Positions 17,698 to 27,170 are shown, counted from the stretch's first letter. The stretch is DNA of 64,000 nucleotides from Arthrobacter sp. CAU 1506 (GCF_005047635.1 NZ_SUKC01000012.1:62001-126000), one strand, 5' to 3'. Notes: generated by a model from the letters alone, not told the origin. Translations and numbers: made by a program.

Positions 17698-18270
17698 TCA
17701 TTGCTCGCCCAGCAGGCCTGCGACGAGCGCGTCGATGACATCATCGGTTGATGTGCCCGGGTCCAACGGGTTGGTGAGCCGGTCGAACAGCAAACCGTCC
17801 ACCGCATAGTGGAAGAGCGCGACTTGCCGACGACCACCGGGAAGTCCGGCCGCGGTGCTGAAAGCGATGTCGGCCTCAAAGGCGGTCCGCTGCCACTCCC
17901 GCAGTACGGAAGCCACACTTGGGCGCCGTGTGCTCTCCAGGCGGAGTTCGTACATAGCCAGCGTGACCTCGCGTTCGGCGGTCAGCCGACGCACAATATC
18001 GCGCAGATAATCGGCGAAAAACCCGCTGCCAGATGGCTCGGCAGCGAGCCGCTCGAGGACTTCCGGGTCCGGGGCGAGACGCTCGCCTATACGGTCGACG
18101 AGGCCAGCGATCAACGCATCGCGGCTGCGAAAGTAATTCGAAGCGGTGCCAACCGGGACATCCGCTTCCTCGTCGATCGCGCGATGCGTGAGTCCGCGCG
18201 AGCCTTCGCGGGCGAGAACTGCCAGGCCGGCGTCGGCGAGCAGCCGCCTCCGCTGCTCATTCTTGGCCAT
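17698..18270 (-). CDS. TetR-family regulator, last gene of the iron ABC operon
   Basis: A 190-residue DNA-binding repressor. The N-terminal helix-turn-helix (about residues 8-55) reads LAREGSRGLTHRAIDEEADVPVGTASNYFRSRDALI, a clear TetR signature. The helical C-terminal part would bind an unknown ligand. The ATG at 18270 has GGAGAGGG upstream. It lies inside the 3' end of the ABC ATPase gene (14 bp overlap), so its production is coupled to the iron transporter. Downstream come 232 bp and then the SMR pair on the same strand. It could regulate either its own operon or the SMR genes. Confidence 0.85.
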   Translation of the reverse strand: MAKNEQRRRLLADAGLAVLAREGSRGLTHRAIDEEADVPVGTASNYFRSRDALIAGLVDRIGERLAPDPEVLERLAAEPSGSGFFADYLRDIVRRLTAEREVTLAMYELRLESTRRPSVASVLREWQRTAFEADIAFSTAAGLPGGRRQVALFHYAVDGLLFDRLTNPLDPGTSTDDVIDALVAGLLGEQ

Positions 18271-19438
18271 GTTCCCTCTCCTGCGGGAAGGCCACGCCTT
18301 CGCCGACCACCCGTAGGCAGAGCTCGGTCCCGGGCTTGGTGATGGACGCGTTCCAGTGCCGGATGGTGATGACTTCGCCGCCGCCGGGGTACCGATGACC
18401 GTTGCCGGAGGCGGCGCGGTGTGGCGCATTGCTCTCGGCAAGTTTAATCCGGACGGTGGTTTCCGGGCCGAAGTAATCGGTGTCAACCACCACTCCTCGG
18501 ATCGGCCCATCCGGCGCAATGCGGATCTGCTCGGGGCGGAGCATGAGCTGGACCCTCCCCTGCGCCGGTGGCCGGCGCACCGGGACTCCGCCCAACGAGC
18601 AGGTCGCCAGCGACCCCTCCATCCACGCGTCCAGGATCACCGCGTCGCCCAGGAACTCGGCCGTGGCCCGGTCGGCCGGCCGCGTATAGACCACGAAGGG
18701 GTTGCCAATCTGTGCCAGTTTTCCGGCGCGCATGATCGCTACCTGGTCCGCGAAGGAGAGTGCTTCGGCTTGGTCGTGGGTTACCAAAATGGTGGTCACG
18801 CCGGCTTCGCTGAGCACCTTGGCGACGGCGCGGCGGGTGGCAACCCGGAGCCCGGCGTCGAGTGCCGAGAACGGCTCATCGAGGAGCATGAGTTCGGGTT
18901 CCCGGGCCAGCGCCCTGGCCAAGGCAACCCGCTGCTGCTGGCCGCCGGACAATTGGTGCGGCCGCCGCTTCGCCATCGCCGCGTCCAGGGACACCATCTC
19001 AAGCAGGTCGCTGACCCGTGCATTCACGGCCCGCCGACCGCCGTCGATTTTCCCGGCATTGAGGCCAAAAGCAATGTTTTGCCCCACCGTCAGATGCGGA
19101 AAGAGCGCTCCGTCCTGCGCGACGTAACCGACGTGGCGCTTGTGGGCAGGAATCCAGACGCCGTTTCCGGCAACGGGGAAGCCGCTGAGGCTGATCGACC
19201 CGGTGTCCGGATGTTCGAAACCGGCGATCAGTCGCAGCAGCGTGGTTTTTCCTGACCCCGAGGGGCCCACGATCGCCGTGGTTCCGCCTTTGGCCACGGA
19301 AAGGTCCACGCCCTTAAGCACAGACTGGGAGCCGAAGTTCTTGGTGACCCCGGCGATCTCCAAATGCGTGTTGGTGGTCGGCGCCACGGAGGGCGCGACG
19401 CGAAACGCCGGGAGCGCGGAGGGGGAATGTTCGGTCAC
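18257..19438 (-). CDS. Fe3+ ABC transporter ATPase (FbpC-like)
   Basis: The 393-residue ATPase of a ferric-iron type importer. Walker A is GPSGSGKT (58-65), the signature [15 protein letters not shown] follows, and Walker B is [17 protein letters not shown]-type C-terminal domain (about 270-390) is present, as in FbpC/PotA/CysA proteins. The N-terminal 25 residues are an extra low-complexity extension. The GTG start overlaps the permease stop by 4 bp, showing translational coupling. The iron assignment comes from the binding protein and from the IdeR-type box upstream of the operon. Confidence 0.85.
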   Translation of the reverse strand: MTEHSPSALPAFRVAPSVAPTTNTHLEIAGVTKNFGSQSVLKGVDLSVAKGGTTAIVGPSGSGKTTLLRLIAGFEHPDTGSISLSGFPVAGNGVWIPAHKRHVGYVAQDGALFPHLTVGQNIAFGLNAGKIDGGRRAVNARVSDLLEMVSLDAAMAKRRPHQLSGGQQQRVALARALAREPELMLLDEPFSALDAGLRVATRRAVAKVLSEAGVTTILVTHDQAEALSFADQVAIMRAGKLAQIGNPFVVYTRPADRATAEFLGDAVILDAWMEGSLATCSLGGVPVRRPPAQGRVQLMLRPEQIRIAPDGPIRGVVVDTDYFGPETTVRIKLAESNAPHRAASGNGHRYPGGGEVITIRHWNASITKPGTELCLRVVGEGVAFPQEREHGQE

Positions 19439-21030
19439 TGTCCGGCCACTTTCTTGGACTGTTGGAAGAGCAGGTACGTCATCGGTGCCGAGAGCAGGAT
19501 CATCAGCAAGGCGTAGGGGGCGGCGCCGCTGTAATCGATCTCGCTGCTCTTGCTCCAGAACTCGGTGGCAAGCGTCCGGGTTCCGTTCGGCGAGAGGAGC
19601 AGCGTGGCCGTCAGTTCATTGACGATGGCGAGGAAGACCAGTGCGGCGCCGCCGGCAGCAGCCGGTGCGGTGAGGCGCAGCGTCACCCGCACAAACGAAG
19701 TCAACGGCGCTTTGCCCAGCGACTGCGCCGCTTCGTCGAGTTCCTTCGGCGCCTGTGCCAGCCCGGAGCGGAGGTTGACCAGTGCCCGGGGAAGGAACAG
19801 CAGCACGTAGGCGGCCACCAGCACGCCCGCCGTTTGGTAGATCCCGGGGACCGCCCGGATGGTGACCGTGACGAAGGCCAGGCCCACCACGATGCCGGGC
19901 AGCGAGCTGGTCACGTAGTTGGAGAGTTCCAGTAGCTTGCTGAACCCGCTGGGCCGCCGAACTGCCAAGTAGGCCATGGGGAAGGCCACCACTATGGTGA
20001 CGGCAGCGCCAACGGCCCCGTACATCAGCGTCTGAAGCAGCGCGGGCAGGAATTCGTCGGCCGCCCAGACCTCGGACCCGCCGGCGATTAGCCACCGCAG
20101 CACGAACCAGACGGGCACGCCGAAGGCCAGCACCGTGACAGCCGCCAACGAGAGCTGGGCCGGCAACTGGTAGTGCCGAAGCGGCAGCCGCGTCGCCTTG
20201 GCCGGCGCGCCCGAGCCAATCCGGGCATAGCGTGCGGTGCCGCGGCTTTTCACCTCAGCCAGCAGCAGAATGAGGCAGAGGAACACCAGGACGCTGGCCA
20301 GCATGTTGCCGGCGGTGCCGTTGAAGGTCGACTGGAACTGGACCATGATCGCCGTCGTGAACGTGTCGAAGCGGATCATGGCAAAGGCACCGTACTCCGC
20401 CAGGAGGTGCAGGGAGACCAACAGCGCCCCTCCAGTGAGGGCGATGCGGAGCTGCGGGAGCACCACACGGAAAAAGACAGCCCACGACCCCAGCCCGAGT
20501 GACGCGGCGGATTGCTCGATGGCCGGGTCCAGGCGCCCCAGGGCCGCAGCCGCCGGTATGTAGACCAGCGGGAAGTAGGACAAGGTGGCGATCAGCACGC
20601 CGGACCAGATTCCCTCCAAGGACGGAACCGCGGAAACCCACGAGTAGCTGTTGACGAAGGCTGGAATGGCCAGCGGCGCGGCCAACGCTACCGCCCACCA
20701 GCGGTGACCGCGCAGCGTGGTCCGCTCCACCAGCCACGCCCCACCGGCGCCCAGGACGAGGCACAGCGGAACGGTGATGACGGTCAGCATGACGGTGTTC
20801 AGCAGCAACTCGCCAACACGCGGGCGGAAAATGAGCTCGACGGCAGTGTCCCAGCCGGTGGCTACCGTCATGTAGGCGACATAACCGAGGGGGACGAGCG
20901 AAAACAGGGCGATCAAGACGGCCAGCAGGGACACCGCCGAAACCCCGAAAGGCGGGCGAAGGCGCTTGCCCCCGCCCGCCGTCGTGCTCCCAGTATCAGT
21001 CGTACCGGGAGCCGATAGATCAGTCGTCAC
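19435..21030 (-). CDS. Fe3+ ABC transporter permease (FbpB-like, fused two-domain)
   Basis: A 531-residue membrane protein with about twelve helices and two successive BPD-transport domains, one in each half, each with its EAA loop ([19 protein letters not shown] in the first, [18 protein letters not shown] in the second). The fused form is typical of FbpB ferric permeases. It starts with GTG four bases after the binding-protein stop and ends overlapping the ATPase start. The first 25 residues are a hydrophilic Thr/Gly-rich leader. Confidence 0.87.
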   Translation of the reverse strand: MTTDLSAPGTTDTGSTTAGGGKRLRPPFGVSAVSLLAVLIALFSLVPLGYVAYMTVATGWDTAVELIFRPRVGELLLNTVMLTVITVPLCLVLGAGGAWLVERTTLRGHRWWAVALAAPLAIPAFVNSYSWVSAVPSLEGIWSGVLIATLSYFPLVYIPAAAALGRLDPAIEQSAASLGLGSWAVFFRVVLPQLRIALTGGALLVSLHLLAEYGAFAMIRFDTFTTAIMVQFQSTFNGTAGNMLASVLVFLCLILLLAEVKSRGTARYARIGSGAPAKATRLPLRHYQLPAQLSLAAVTVLAFGVPVWFVLRWLIAGGSEVWAADEFLPALLQTLMYGAVGAAVTIVVAFPMAYLAVRRPSGFSKLLELSNYVTSSLPGIVVGLAFVTVTIRAVPGIYQTAGVLVAAYVLLFLPRALVNLRSGLAQAPKELDEAAQSLGKAPLTSFVRVTLRLTAPAAAGGAALVFLAIVNELTATLLLSPNGTRTLATEFWSKSSEIDYSGAAPYALLMILLSAPMTYLLFQQSKKVAGQ

Positions 21031-21034
21031 AGAA

Positions 21035-22084
21035 CTACAGTAGTCCCGCCTGGGTCATCAGATCCGTGACCTGGGTGGAGTTCAGCTTGGCCGGGTCCAC
21101 GGTGGGGGCCTCAAGGTCCTTGATCGGAACCAAAGCCTCGTTGGAGTCCACCCCCGAGCCGACGGCATATTCGAACGATGTGCCGTCTTTCAGGATTTCC
21201 TGGCCCTGCTTGCCGGTAATGAACTTCAGGAATGCCTGCGCGTCCTCGGCCTTCTTGGAGGACTTCAGCACGCCGCCGCCGGACACCGAGATGAAGGCGC
21301 CCGGGTCCTCGTTCTTGAAGTAGTACGGTGTGACGTTGTTGGAGTTCTCCCCGGTCTCGGCCTGGTCACCGTAGTAGTAATAGTGGTAGATGAGCGCGGC
21401 GTCGACTTCACCGGCGTTGACCGCCTTCATGGCGGTGCTGTTGCCCTTGTAGGCCTTGTAGTTTTCCTTCATGCCGGCAAGCCACTCCTCCGTGGCGGCC
21501 TCGCCCTTGAGCTCAAGCAGGGCGGAAACAATGGCTTGGAAGTCGGCGCCGGTCGGCGACGCGGCCCACTTGCCCTTCCACTCAGGGTTGGCCAGATCCA
21601 GCATGGACTTGGGCAGTTTGTCTTCGCTGATCTTGTTCTTGTCATACACCAGAACGGTGGAACGGGCCGCGATGCCGGTCCACTTCCCGGTAGAAGGACG
21701 GAACTCGGCGGGAACCTGGTCGATGGTGGCCTGGTCCACGTCGGCGAAGAGCCCGGCGTTCTCGACCTGCGTCATGGCAGGAGAGTTCTCGGTCAGGAAA
21801 ACGTCGGCCGGCGAAGCGTCACCTTCCTGGATGATTTGGTTGGACATTTCGGTGTCCGAGCCCTGACGGACGGTAACCTTGATACCGGTCTCGGCGGTAA
21901 AGGCGTCGATCCATTCCTGGGCCAGGCTCTCGTGCTGGGCATTGTAGACAGTGATGCCGTCGCCGGCCGCGGCGGATCCTGACCCTGCGGAGCCAGAGTC
22001 CGGGTTCGAACCACAGGCTGCGAGGCCGAAGACAGCGGTGGCAGCTACGGCGATGCCGACCAGAGCGTTCTTGCGGAGCTTCAT
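21035..22084 (-). CDS. Fe3+ ABC transporter substrate-binding lipoprotein (FbpA-like)
   Basis: A 349-residue extracellular solute-binding protein anchored by lipid: the signal peptide ends in the lipobox LAAC (Cys24), followed by a Ser/Gly linker. The mature part belongs to the FbpA ferric-binding group, beginning [20 protein letters not shown] tyrosine cluster YHYYYYG near residue 240 corresponds to the region where FbpA proteins bind Fe3+ through adjacent tyrosines. It is the first gene of the operon with permease, ATPase and TetR genes. An IdeR/DtxR-type box lies about 55 bp upstream, so expression should rise on iron starvation. Thiamine or other substrates are less likely given this control. 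Confidence 0.88.
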   Translation of the reverse strand: MKLRKNALVGIAVAATAVFGLAACGSNPDSGSAGSGSAAAGDGITVYNAQHESLAQEWIDAFTAETGIKVTVRQGSDTEMSNQIIQEGDASPADVFLTENSPAMTQVENAGLFADVDQATIDQVPAEFRPSTGKWTGIAARSTVLVYDKNKISEDKLPKSMLDLANPEWKGKWAASPTGADFQAIVSALLELKGEAATEEWLAGMKENYKAYKGNSTAMKAVNAGEVDAALIYHYYYYGDQAETGENSNNVTPYYFKNEDPGAFISVSGGGVLKSSKKAEDAQAFLKFITGKQGQEILKDGTSFEYAVGSGVDSNEALVPIKDLEAPTVDPAKLNSTQVTDLMTQAGLL

Positions 22085-22136
22085 GAGGGAGCTTCTTTCT
22101 GCAAACAGTGAGGGGACCTTTGGGCCCTCATCGAGC

Positions 22137-22155
22137 TTAGGTTAGCCAAGCCTAA
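22137..22155 (-). promoter_or_regulatory. IdeR/DtxR iron box
   Basis: TTAGGTTAGCCAAGCCTAA matches the 19-bp DtxR/IdeR palindrome at 17 of 19 positions. On the minus strand it contains TAACCT, a possible -10, so bound repressor would block the promoter of the ferric ABC operon. Confidence 0.85.
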
Positions 22156-22302
22156 GCAGCCAAACTGGAGCCCGACTTTTCTGCGGCGTTGATTTTTATG
22201 ACGCACTGCAGGGCCACGGATTCGAATGGCTGCCCCTGGCCCTGATGGCATCCGGGGCGCGCACAGGGCCAAGCGCAGCCGTGGCGCCGGACTACCCTTC
22301 AT

Positions 22303-22318
22303 TCGAACAGATGTTCTA
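22303..22318 (+). promoter_or_regulatory. LexA/SOS box
   Basis: TCGAAC-AGAT-GTTCTA matches the actinobacterial LexA operator (TCGAAC-N4-GTTCGA) with one mismatch. It ends 11 bp before the ATG of the small gene at 22329 and overlaps the predicted -10 element. Confidence 0.7.
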
Positions 22319-22322
22319 TATT
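22317..22322 (+). promoter_or_regulatory. -10 element TATATT overlapping the SOS box
   Basis: TATATT ends six bases before the ATG at 22329, giving a predicted leaderless transcript, although a TAGGAG sequence also precedes the ATG. Confidence 0.5.
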
Positions 22323-22328
22323 TAGGAG

Positions 22329-22655
22329 ATGGAGCGGGACGCACTGGCGAAGATCGCCGCCCGTTACGCACGGCGGGCCGAGCCGCTGTCTCTGACGCCG
22401 GAAGAGCTGGATCTTGAGCACCGCCATGTGACCCGCGTGGTGCCGGGGGTGCCGGTGTGGGCGTGGATCCGCTTCCCAGGGAGTGCCGAACTGGTCCAGG
22501 GTGAGGCGTTTGGCTGGACCTCCCGCGCCGTTGAAGTCGCATGGCAGGATGGCGGGAACCGGAGGGTTACCTGGGTCTGGGCGTCCGCCGTGCAACGGCG
22601 CAATGACCAGGTCCGGAAAACGGCTTTGGGCGACAGGACCAGCCAGAGTCCGTGA
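22329..22655 (+). CDS. SOS-regulated small protein of unknown function
   Basis: A 108-residue, charged, cytosolic protein that I do not recognise. It opens with a helical Arg/Ala/Glu-rich segment (residues 1-35) and continues with a probable small beta domain that is rich in Trp (VWAWIRFPG, FGWTS, TWVWASAVQRR). There is no signal peptide or membrane segment and no catalytic motif. The TAGGAG sequence immediately before the ATG could serve as ribosome binding site if the transcript starts upstream. The LexA box overlapping its promoter predicts induction by DNA damage. It is a single-gene unit: the next gene converges 3 bp after its stop. A DNA-repair, checkpoint or nucleic-acid binding role is only a guess from the regulation. 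Confidence 0.65.
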   Translation: MERDALAKIAARYARRAEPLSLTPEELDLEHRHVTRVVPGVPVWAWIRFPGSAELVQGEAFGWTSRAVEVAWQDGGNRRVTWVWASAVQRRNDQVRKTALGDRTSQSP

Positions 22656-22658
22656 CGC

Positions 22659-23156
22659 CTACTCCCCCGCAGTGCAGTACAGCTGCAGTTCGGCTTCGCC
22701 GTCCCAGACATAATGCAGCCCGGTAAACCCGTGCCCACCGACGAACCGGGATGCCAAGGACGAGCCGTCCTCCAGCTGGTACAGCATGCTGGCCAGCATC
22801 TTCCCCTCGGCGTTACTGATGGCCAGGGAGACGGCGCGGCCGTCCGGAGCTTCCCCGATGTAGCTGCCCGACAACCTGAAGGTGCCCGTCGACAGTTCCT
22901 GCCTGGCTGCGGCCATCCCGTCGAGCCGCGGCAGGACCAACTGCGCGGCCTCTTCTCCAGCACTGCTGCCGGCGTCCGGACGGTACTGCGTGGTGCAGGC
23001 TATCTCAGCCGGAAGCTGTTGTGGGCCGGCGGCACAGCCGGCTACCAGCAGCGCGAACACGGGCAGCAGATACAGCGCGGCAAGAGCCCGCCGTCCCCAG
23101 GCGGTTCCCGGAAGCCGGCGCGCGGGGACCGTGTTGCTTCCGTCAGCTGCTGTCAT
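22659..23156 (-). CDS. Putative lipoprotein, unknown function
   Basis: A 165-residue predicted lipoprotein. A positively charged N-terminus (about 1-24) and a hydrophobic stretch lead to the lipobox VAGC (Cys41). The mature domain has two further cysteines, one near the start (EIACTTQY) and one near the end (LQLYCTAGE), which could form a disulfide. I do not recognise the family. TACGCT six bases before the ATG with no Shine-Dalgarno suggests a leaderless mRNA. It is convergent with the SOS-box gene and separated from rpmE2 by about 220 bp that hold GC-rich sequence and the rpmE2 terminator. Confidence 0.6.
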   Translation of the reverse strand: MTAADGSNTVPARRLPGTAWGRRALAALYLLPVFALLVAGCAAGPQQLPAEIACTTQYRPDAGSSAGEEAAQLVLPRLDGMAAARQELSTGTFRLSGSYIGEAPDGRAVSLAISNAEGKMLASMLYQLEDGSSLASRFVGGHGFTGLHYVWDGEAELQLYCTAGE

Positions 23157-23162
23157 GGCAGC

Positions 23163-23168
23163 AGCGTA
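23163..23168 (-). promoter_or_regulatory. -10 element TACGCT, leaderless spacing
   Basis: On the minus strand TACGCT ends six bases before the ATG of the lipoprotein gene at 23156. No Shine-Dalgarno intervenes. Confidence 0.4.
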
Positions 23169-23323
23169 GCGTCAGAACCGGCTTCCGCCGGCATTCCCGC
23201 CGTCGCGCCTCCCAGCCGGTAGTCCCGGCAAGCCCTTAGGTCGCCCGTCCATGAGCAGCTCCTCTCAGCCGGCAATCCAGGCAGCCGAGCCTCCCAGCCG
23301 GCCACCTTCCCGGCCCGTTAAGC

Positions 23324-23357
23324 AGCAGGACCCGCACCAGACGGTGCGGGTCCTGCT
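23324..23357 (-). terminator. Hairpin terminator of rpmE2
   Basis: A perfect 15-bp stem (23324-23338 with 23343-23357) and a four-base loop lie 20 bp past the rpmE2 stop. Only a short T-poor tail follows on the minus strand. Confidence 0.75.
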
Positions 23358-23377
23358 GAACGGCTTGGGGCGACGAG

Positions 23378-23635
23378 TTACTTCTTGCCGCCGAAGCCCT
23401 TGAAGCGTGCGTTGAAGCGCTCGACACGGCCGGCGCTGTCCATGATGCGCTGCTTGCCGGTGTAGAACGGGTGGGACTCCGAGGAGATTTCAACCTCGAT
23501 CAGCGGGTAGCTGTTGCCGTCTTCCCACTCCACCGTCTTGCTGGACGTAGCGGTGGACTTGGTCAGGAAGGAAACGCCGGAGGCCAGGTCGCGGAAAACA
23601 ACCGGGGCGTATGCCGGGTGGATATCAGACTTCAT
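23378..23635 (-). CDS. rpmE2: 50S ribosomal protein L31 type B
   Basis: An 85-residue large-subunit ribosomal protein of the type B form, starting [16 protein letters not shown] and ending [12 protein letters not shown]. It has no cysteine, so it is the zinc-free (C-) version, which in many bacteria replaces zinc-binding L31 under zinc shortage. No obvious Zur palindrome was found upstream, so it may be the housekeeping copy here. The start is supported by AAAAGG upstream. A TATAGT -10 candidate is at 23680-23675 on the minus strand. Confidence 0.95.
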   Translation of the reverse strand: MKSDIHPAYAPVVFRDLASGVSFLTKSTATSSKTVEWEDGNSYPLIEVEISSESHPFYTGKQRIMDSAGRVERFNARFKGFGGKK

Positions 23636-23784
23636 AGTTGTACCTTTTCTACACGCCCCTGGATTTTGCCAGCGACTATAAGGATGGAAAGATGGCAGCC
23701 CCATCAGGGCCAGCACACAACTCTACCGCATCCGCAGGGTGGGCGTCGAAGCGACACGTCAGGTTCGCGCCGACGAACCGAAGA

Positions 23785-24591
23785 CTAGTCCGGGCGGCAG
23801 GCCCAAAAGGCCACGGCACTGGCCGCGGCAACATTGAGCGAATCAACGCCGGCCCGCATCGGGATCATCACGGTCAAGTCCACCCGCTCAAGCGTCTGAG
23901 GCTGCACGCCGGCGCCCTCGGTGCCCAGCACCAGGGCCAATCTGTCGAAAGTGCGCCGCTCGAGTTCGTCCAGGGTGATGGCGTCGTCGGTCAGTTCCAG
24001 CGCCGCCGTCGTGAATCCCTGGCTGCCCAACACGGCCAGTCCAGCAGGCCATTCCGGGAGCCTGGCCCACGGTATCTGGAAGACCGTGCCCATCGAGACC
24101 CGGATGCTGCGCCGGTACAAGGGGTCGGCGCACTGTGGGCTCAGCAGCACAGCGTCCATGCCCATGGCGGCGGCGGACCGGAAGATCGCGCCCACGTTGG
24201 TGTGGTCCACGATGTCCTCCAGCACTGCCACCCGCCGGGCGCCGGCCAGCACCTCCTCCGCGGACCTCGGCGCAGGCCTGTGCATGGCGGCCATGGCTCC
24301 GCGGTGCAGATGGAACCCGGTGATCGCCTCCAGCACGTCCGGCGTTCCGATGAACACGGGTACGTCCGGGAACCGGTCGATCACATCGCGGAGGTCGTCC
24401 AGCCACTTGTCGGTCAGGAAGAAGGACCGCGGGGTATGCCCGGCCGCAATCGCCCGGCGCAGCACCTTGGAACTCTCGGCGATGTACATTCCCTCCGCGG
24501 GTTCGCGGCGGCGGCGCAGGGCGGTGTCGGTCAACTGCGTGTAGTCAGCCACCCGCGGATCGTCGGCGGAGTCCAGCCGGATGAGGTTCAT
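23785..24591 (-). CDS. TrmH/SpoU-family RNA 2'-O-methyltransferase
   Basis: A 268-residue SAM-dependent enzyme that methylates ribose 2'-OH in tRNA or rRNA. An N-terminal substrate-binding region (about 1-100) is followed by the SPOUT knot domain with the hallmark motifs DIVDHTNVGAIFRSAAAMG (motif 1), LVLGTEGAGV (motif 2) and MRAGVDSLNVAAASAVAFW (motif 3). The exact target nucleotide is unknown. The ATG overlaps the stop of the TSUP transporter gene by 4 bp, so it is the second gene of that operon. Confidence 0.88.
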   Translation of the reverse strand: MNLIRLDSADDPRVADYTQLTDTALRRRREPAEGMYIAESSKVLRRAIAAGHTPRSFFLTDKWLDDLRDVIDRFPDVPVFIGTPDVLEAITGFHLHRGAMAAMHRPAPRSAEEVLAGARRVAVLEDIVDHTNVGAIFRSAAAMGMDAVLLSPQCADPLYRRSIRVSMGTVFQIPWARLPEWPAGLAVLGSQGFTTAALELTDDAITLDELERRTFDRLALVLGTEGAGVQPQTLERVDLTVMIPMRAGVDSLNVAAASAVAFWACRPD

Positions 24592-25364
24592 ACGAAGAGG
24601 TTCCTGACCAGCACCACCAGCGCCACCAGGCCCAGTGTCACGATCACGCCGCGCAGCACCACCGGCTTCAGCCGGCGCCCCACGGCCGATCCAATCAGCG
24701 CGCCGATCAGGGAGCTGATGGCGATCACCAGCACCACCGGCCATTCGATCCGATCGAAAGCAAACAGCATGTAGGAGGTCGCCGCAATGATGTTCACGCC
24801 GAGCACCAGCACGTTCTTCATGGCGTTGGCCTGCTGCATGGTGCCGTGCAGGAAGACACCGAGGATGCCGACCAGCAGTATGCCCTGGGCGGCCACGAAG
24901 TATCCGCCGTAGACCCCGGCGAAGTAGACCAGGCTCAGCAACGCCCAAGGGCGTTGGCGGGTACGGGCTTGAGCTGCCTGCCGGTCCCGGACCCAGACCT
25001 GAAGTTTCGGTTGAAACACCACGAAGACCAGCGCCACCACAACCAGGAACGGCGCGACAATGCCGAAGACTTCCTCCGGCAGGTGCAGCAGCAGCCACGC
25101 GCCGGTGATCCCGCCCAGCAGTGACGCCGGCAACAGGATGGCAACGGTGCGGCGAAGCCCGGCGAGTTCCCGCCGGTAACCGTAGACCCCGCCCACGTTG
25201 CCCGCGATCAAACCAATCGCATTGGAGATGGTCGCCGTCACGGGCGCATAGCCCAGCGCCACCAAGACCGGGAAGGTGACCAGCGTGCCGGACCCGACGA
25301 TGCTGTTGATGGTGCCGGCCCACAGCCCGGCCAGCCCGATCAGGGCAGCGTTAAGCACATCCAT
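24588..25364 (-). CDS. TSUP (TauE/SafE) family membrane protein, putative sulfite/anion exporter
   Basis: A 258-residue protein with about eight membrane helices. The N-terminus GLAGLWAGTINSIVGSGTLVTFPVLVALGYAPVTA is the Gly-rich first TSUP repeat, and a second repeat begins at VYFAGVYGGYFVAAQGILLVGIL. The family moves sulfite, sulfoacetate and related anions. The gene lies 16 bp downstream of the ABC ATPase gene and overlaps the methyltransferase by 4 bp, so the three are likely one transcript without an obvious functional theme. Confidence 0.85.
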   Translation of the reverse strand: MDVLNAALIGLAGLWAGTINSIVGSGTLVTFPVLVALGYAPVTATISNAIGLIAGNVGGVYGYRRELAGLRRTVAILLPASLLGGITGAWLLLHLPEEVFGIVAPFLVVVALVFVVFQPKLQVWVRDRQAAQARTRQRPWALLSLVYFAGVYGGYFVAAQGILLVGILGVFLHGTMQQANAMKNVLVLGVNIIAATSYMLFAFDRIEWPVVLVIAISSLIGALIGSAVGRRLKPVVLRGVIVTLGLVALVVLVRNLFV

Positions 25365-25380
25365 TGAGGGCAGGGACCGC

Positions 25381-26169
25381 CTAGGCGCGCTTGGCTACGG
25401 CAGTGTAGCGGCCGCCGTCGTTCTTCAGGCTGAGCGGCATGTCAAAAGCGGTGCTCAGGTTGTCCTCGGTAAGCACCTCGTCGATGGGGCCCTGGGCCAC
25501 CACGCCGCCCTCGCGCAGCAGCATGGCATGCGTGAAGCCCGGCGGGACCTCTTCCAGGTGGTGGGTGACCAACACCAGCGCCGGCGCGTCCTCATCCTTG
25601 GCCAGTTCGCTCAGCCGCTCCACCAGGTCTTCGCGGCCGGCCAGGTCAAGCCCGGCGCCGGGCTCGTCCAGCAACAGCAGTTCGGGATCGGACATCAGCG
25701 CGCGGGCGATCTGCACCCGCTTGCGTTCGCCTTCGCTGAGCGTGGCGAAGGTGCGGTTCATGAAGGTGGACATCCCCCACGCGTCCAGCAGGCGGAAGGC
25801 CCGGCGCTCGTCCATCTTGTCGTACTGTTCGCGCCAGCGGCCGGTCACACCGTAGGAGGCCGTGACCACCACGTTGAGCACCTGCTCATGCTCCGGGATC
25901 TGGTTCGCCAACGCGGCGGAGGCCAGGCCGATTCGGGGCCGGAGCTCGAAGACGTCCACTTTGCCCATGGTCTCGTCCAGGATGCCGGCAATGCCGCGGG
26001 TGGGATGTAAGCGCGCACCGGCGATCTGCAGCAGGGTGGTCTTGCCTGCCCCGTTGGGGCCCAGCACTACCCAGCGCTCCCCCTCCTTGACCTGCCAGTC
26101 GACGCCGTCCAGCAGGGTTTTCCGCCCGCGGACAACTGTGACCCCGGCAAACTCAAGTACATCGCTCAT
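25381..26169 (-). CDS. ABC transporter ATP-binding protein, stand-alone
   Basis: A 262-residue ABC ATPase. Walker A GPNGAGKT is at 37-44, the signature is LSEGERKRVQIARAL, and Walker B LLLLDEPGAGLDL is followed by the H-loop TH. The Trp/Val-rich N-terminus (DVLEFAGVTVVRGRKTLLDGVDW) resembles the ModF/YlmA type. No permease is adjacent, so it may act with an unlinked membrane partner or as a soluble regulator. The start at 26169 has no Shine-Dalgarno; TACTGT lies eight bases upstream, compatible with a leaderless mRNA. It is divergent from serB. Confidence 0.82.
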   Translation of the reverse strand: MSDVLEFAGVTVVRGRKTLLDGVDWQVKEGERWVVLGPNGAGKTTLLQIAGARLHPTRGIAGILDETMGKVDVFELRPRIGLASAALANQIPEHEQVLNVVVTASYGVTGRWREQYDKMDERRAFRLLDAWGMSTFMNRTFATLSEGERKRVQIARALMSDPELLLLDEPGAGLDLAGREDLVERLSELAKDEDAPALVLVTHHLEEVPPGFTHAMLLREGGVVAQGPIDEVLTEDNLSTAFDMPLSLKNDGGRYTAVAKRA

Positions 26170-26228
26170 ATCAGTAGACAGTAGGCTAAAACGCGTAGTA
26201 ATCGCCAAACGCGACGCCGGAGCCTGCC

Positions 26229-27170
26229 ATGATGGATCCGGCCATCCCCTCCAGCTTTGCGCAGAACGGAATCATCATGCCCTCGCTCCTCCGCGTAGTC
26301 TCCTACGGCCGGGAACTGCCCGATGCCTACCTTGCCGCCGTGCAGGCCGCAGTCACCGGGGCCGGCGGAAAGATCGTTGAACTGGAGAACGCGGCCAACG
26401 ACCGCTTCCAGGTCACCGTGTTGACCGTGGAGTACGACGGCGGCGCCTCCGACGGTCTCGCTGCTTTGCGGGCGGCGCTGGCCCCCGTGCTCGTCGGTGA
26501 GCTGGGCACCGCGGTGATGGACGCGTCGCTGGCCGGGACGGAGCGGAAGCTGCTGCTCATGGACGTGGACTCCACGCTCATCCAGCAGGAAGTGATCGAG
26601 CTGCTGGCGGATCACGCCGGCAAACGGGACGAGGTTGCCGCCGTGACCGAAGCGGCGATGCGCGGCGAACTGGACTTCGCCGAGAGCCTGCATGCCCGCG
26701 TGGCAACGCTGAAGGACCTCCCGCTGGACGTGATCGAGCGGGTGCGCGAATCCCTGCTGTTGACGCACGGTGCCAAGGAACTGGTGGAGGCCTTCCTGGC
26801 CGCCGGCCATGCGGTGGCGGTTGTCTCCGGTGGCTTCAGCCAGATCCTGGACCCGCTCGCCGAGGAACTGAACCTCACGTACTACCGCGCCAACCTGCTC
26901 GGCACCGACGCGGACGTGCTGACCGGCACGGTGCACGGCGATGTGGTGGACCGCGCCGCGAAGGAAGCCGCGCTGCGCGAATGGGCCGCGGCGGAGAACA
27001 TCGACCTGGCCCAGACCATCGCCATCGGCGACGGCGCGAACGATCTGGATATGCTGGCCGCTGCGGGGCTGGGGGTGGCCTTCAATGCCAAGCCTGCCGT
27101 CCGTGATGCGGCTGATGCGGCCATCAACCTGCCCTATCTGGATGTGGCGCGCTACTTCGCCGGAGTCTGA
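26229..27170 (+). CDS. serB: Phosphoserine phosphatase
   Basis: A 313-residue HAD enzyme for the last step of serine synthesis. The catalytic DVDST (D112 nucleophile, D114) is followed by motif II VVSGGF and motif IV IGDGANDLDML. The first 100 residues form an ACT-like regulatory domain, as in actinobacterial SerB2. The real start is uncertain: ATG at 26229, 26232 and 26277 (MPSLLRVVSY) are all in frame, and the last gives a length closer to typical SerB. No strong ribosome binding site marks any of them. Confidence 0.92.
   Translation: MMDPAIPSSFAQNGIIMPSLLRVVSYGRELPDAYLAAVQAAVTGAGGKIVELENAANDRFQVTVLTVEYDGGASDGLAALRAALAPVLVGELGTAVMDASLAGTERKLLLMDVDSTLIQQEVIELLADHAGKRDEVAAVTEAAMRGELDFAESLHARVATLKDLPLDVIERVRESLLLTHGAKELVEAFLAAGHAVAVVSGGFSQILDPLAEELNLTYYRANLLGTDADVLTGTVHGDVVDRAAKEAALREWAAAENIDLAQTIAIGDGANDLDMLAAAGLGVAFNAKPAVRDAADAAINLPYLDVARYFAGV

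Noticed and set aside
23378-23784. Zur box regulating the zinc-free L31
   Set aside because: No AT-rich palindrome of the Zur type was seen in the leader.
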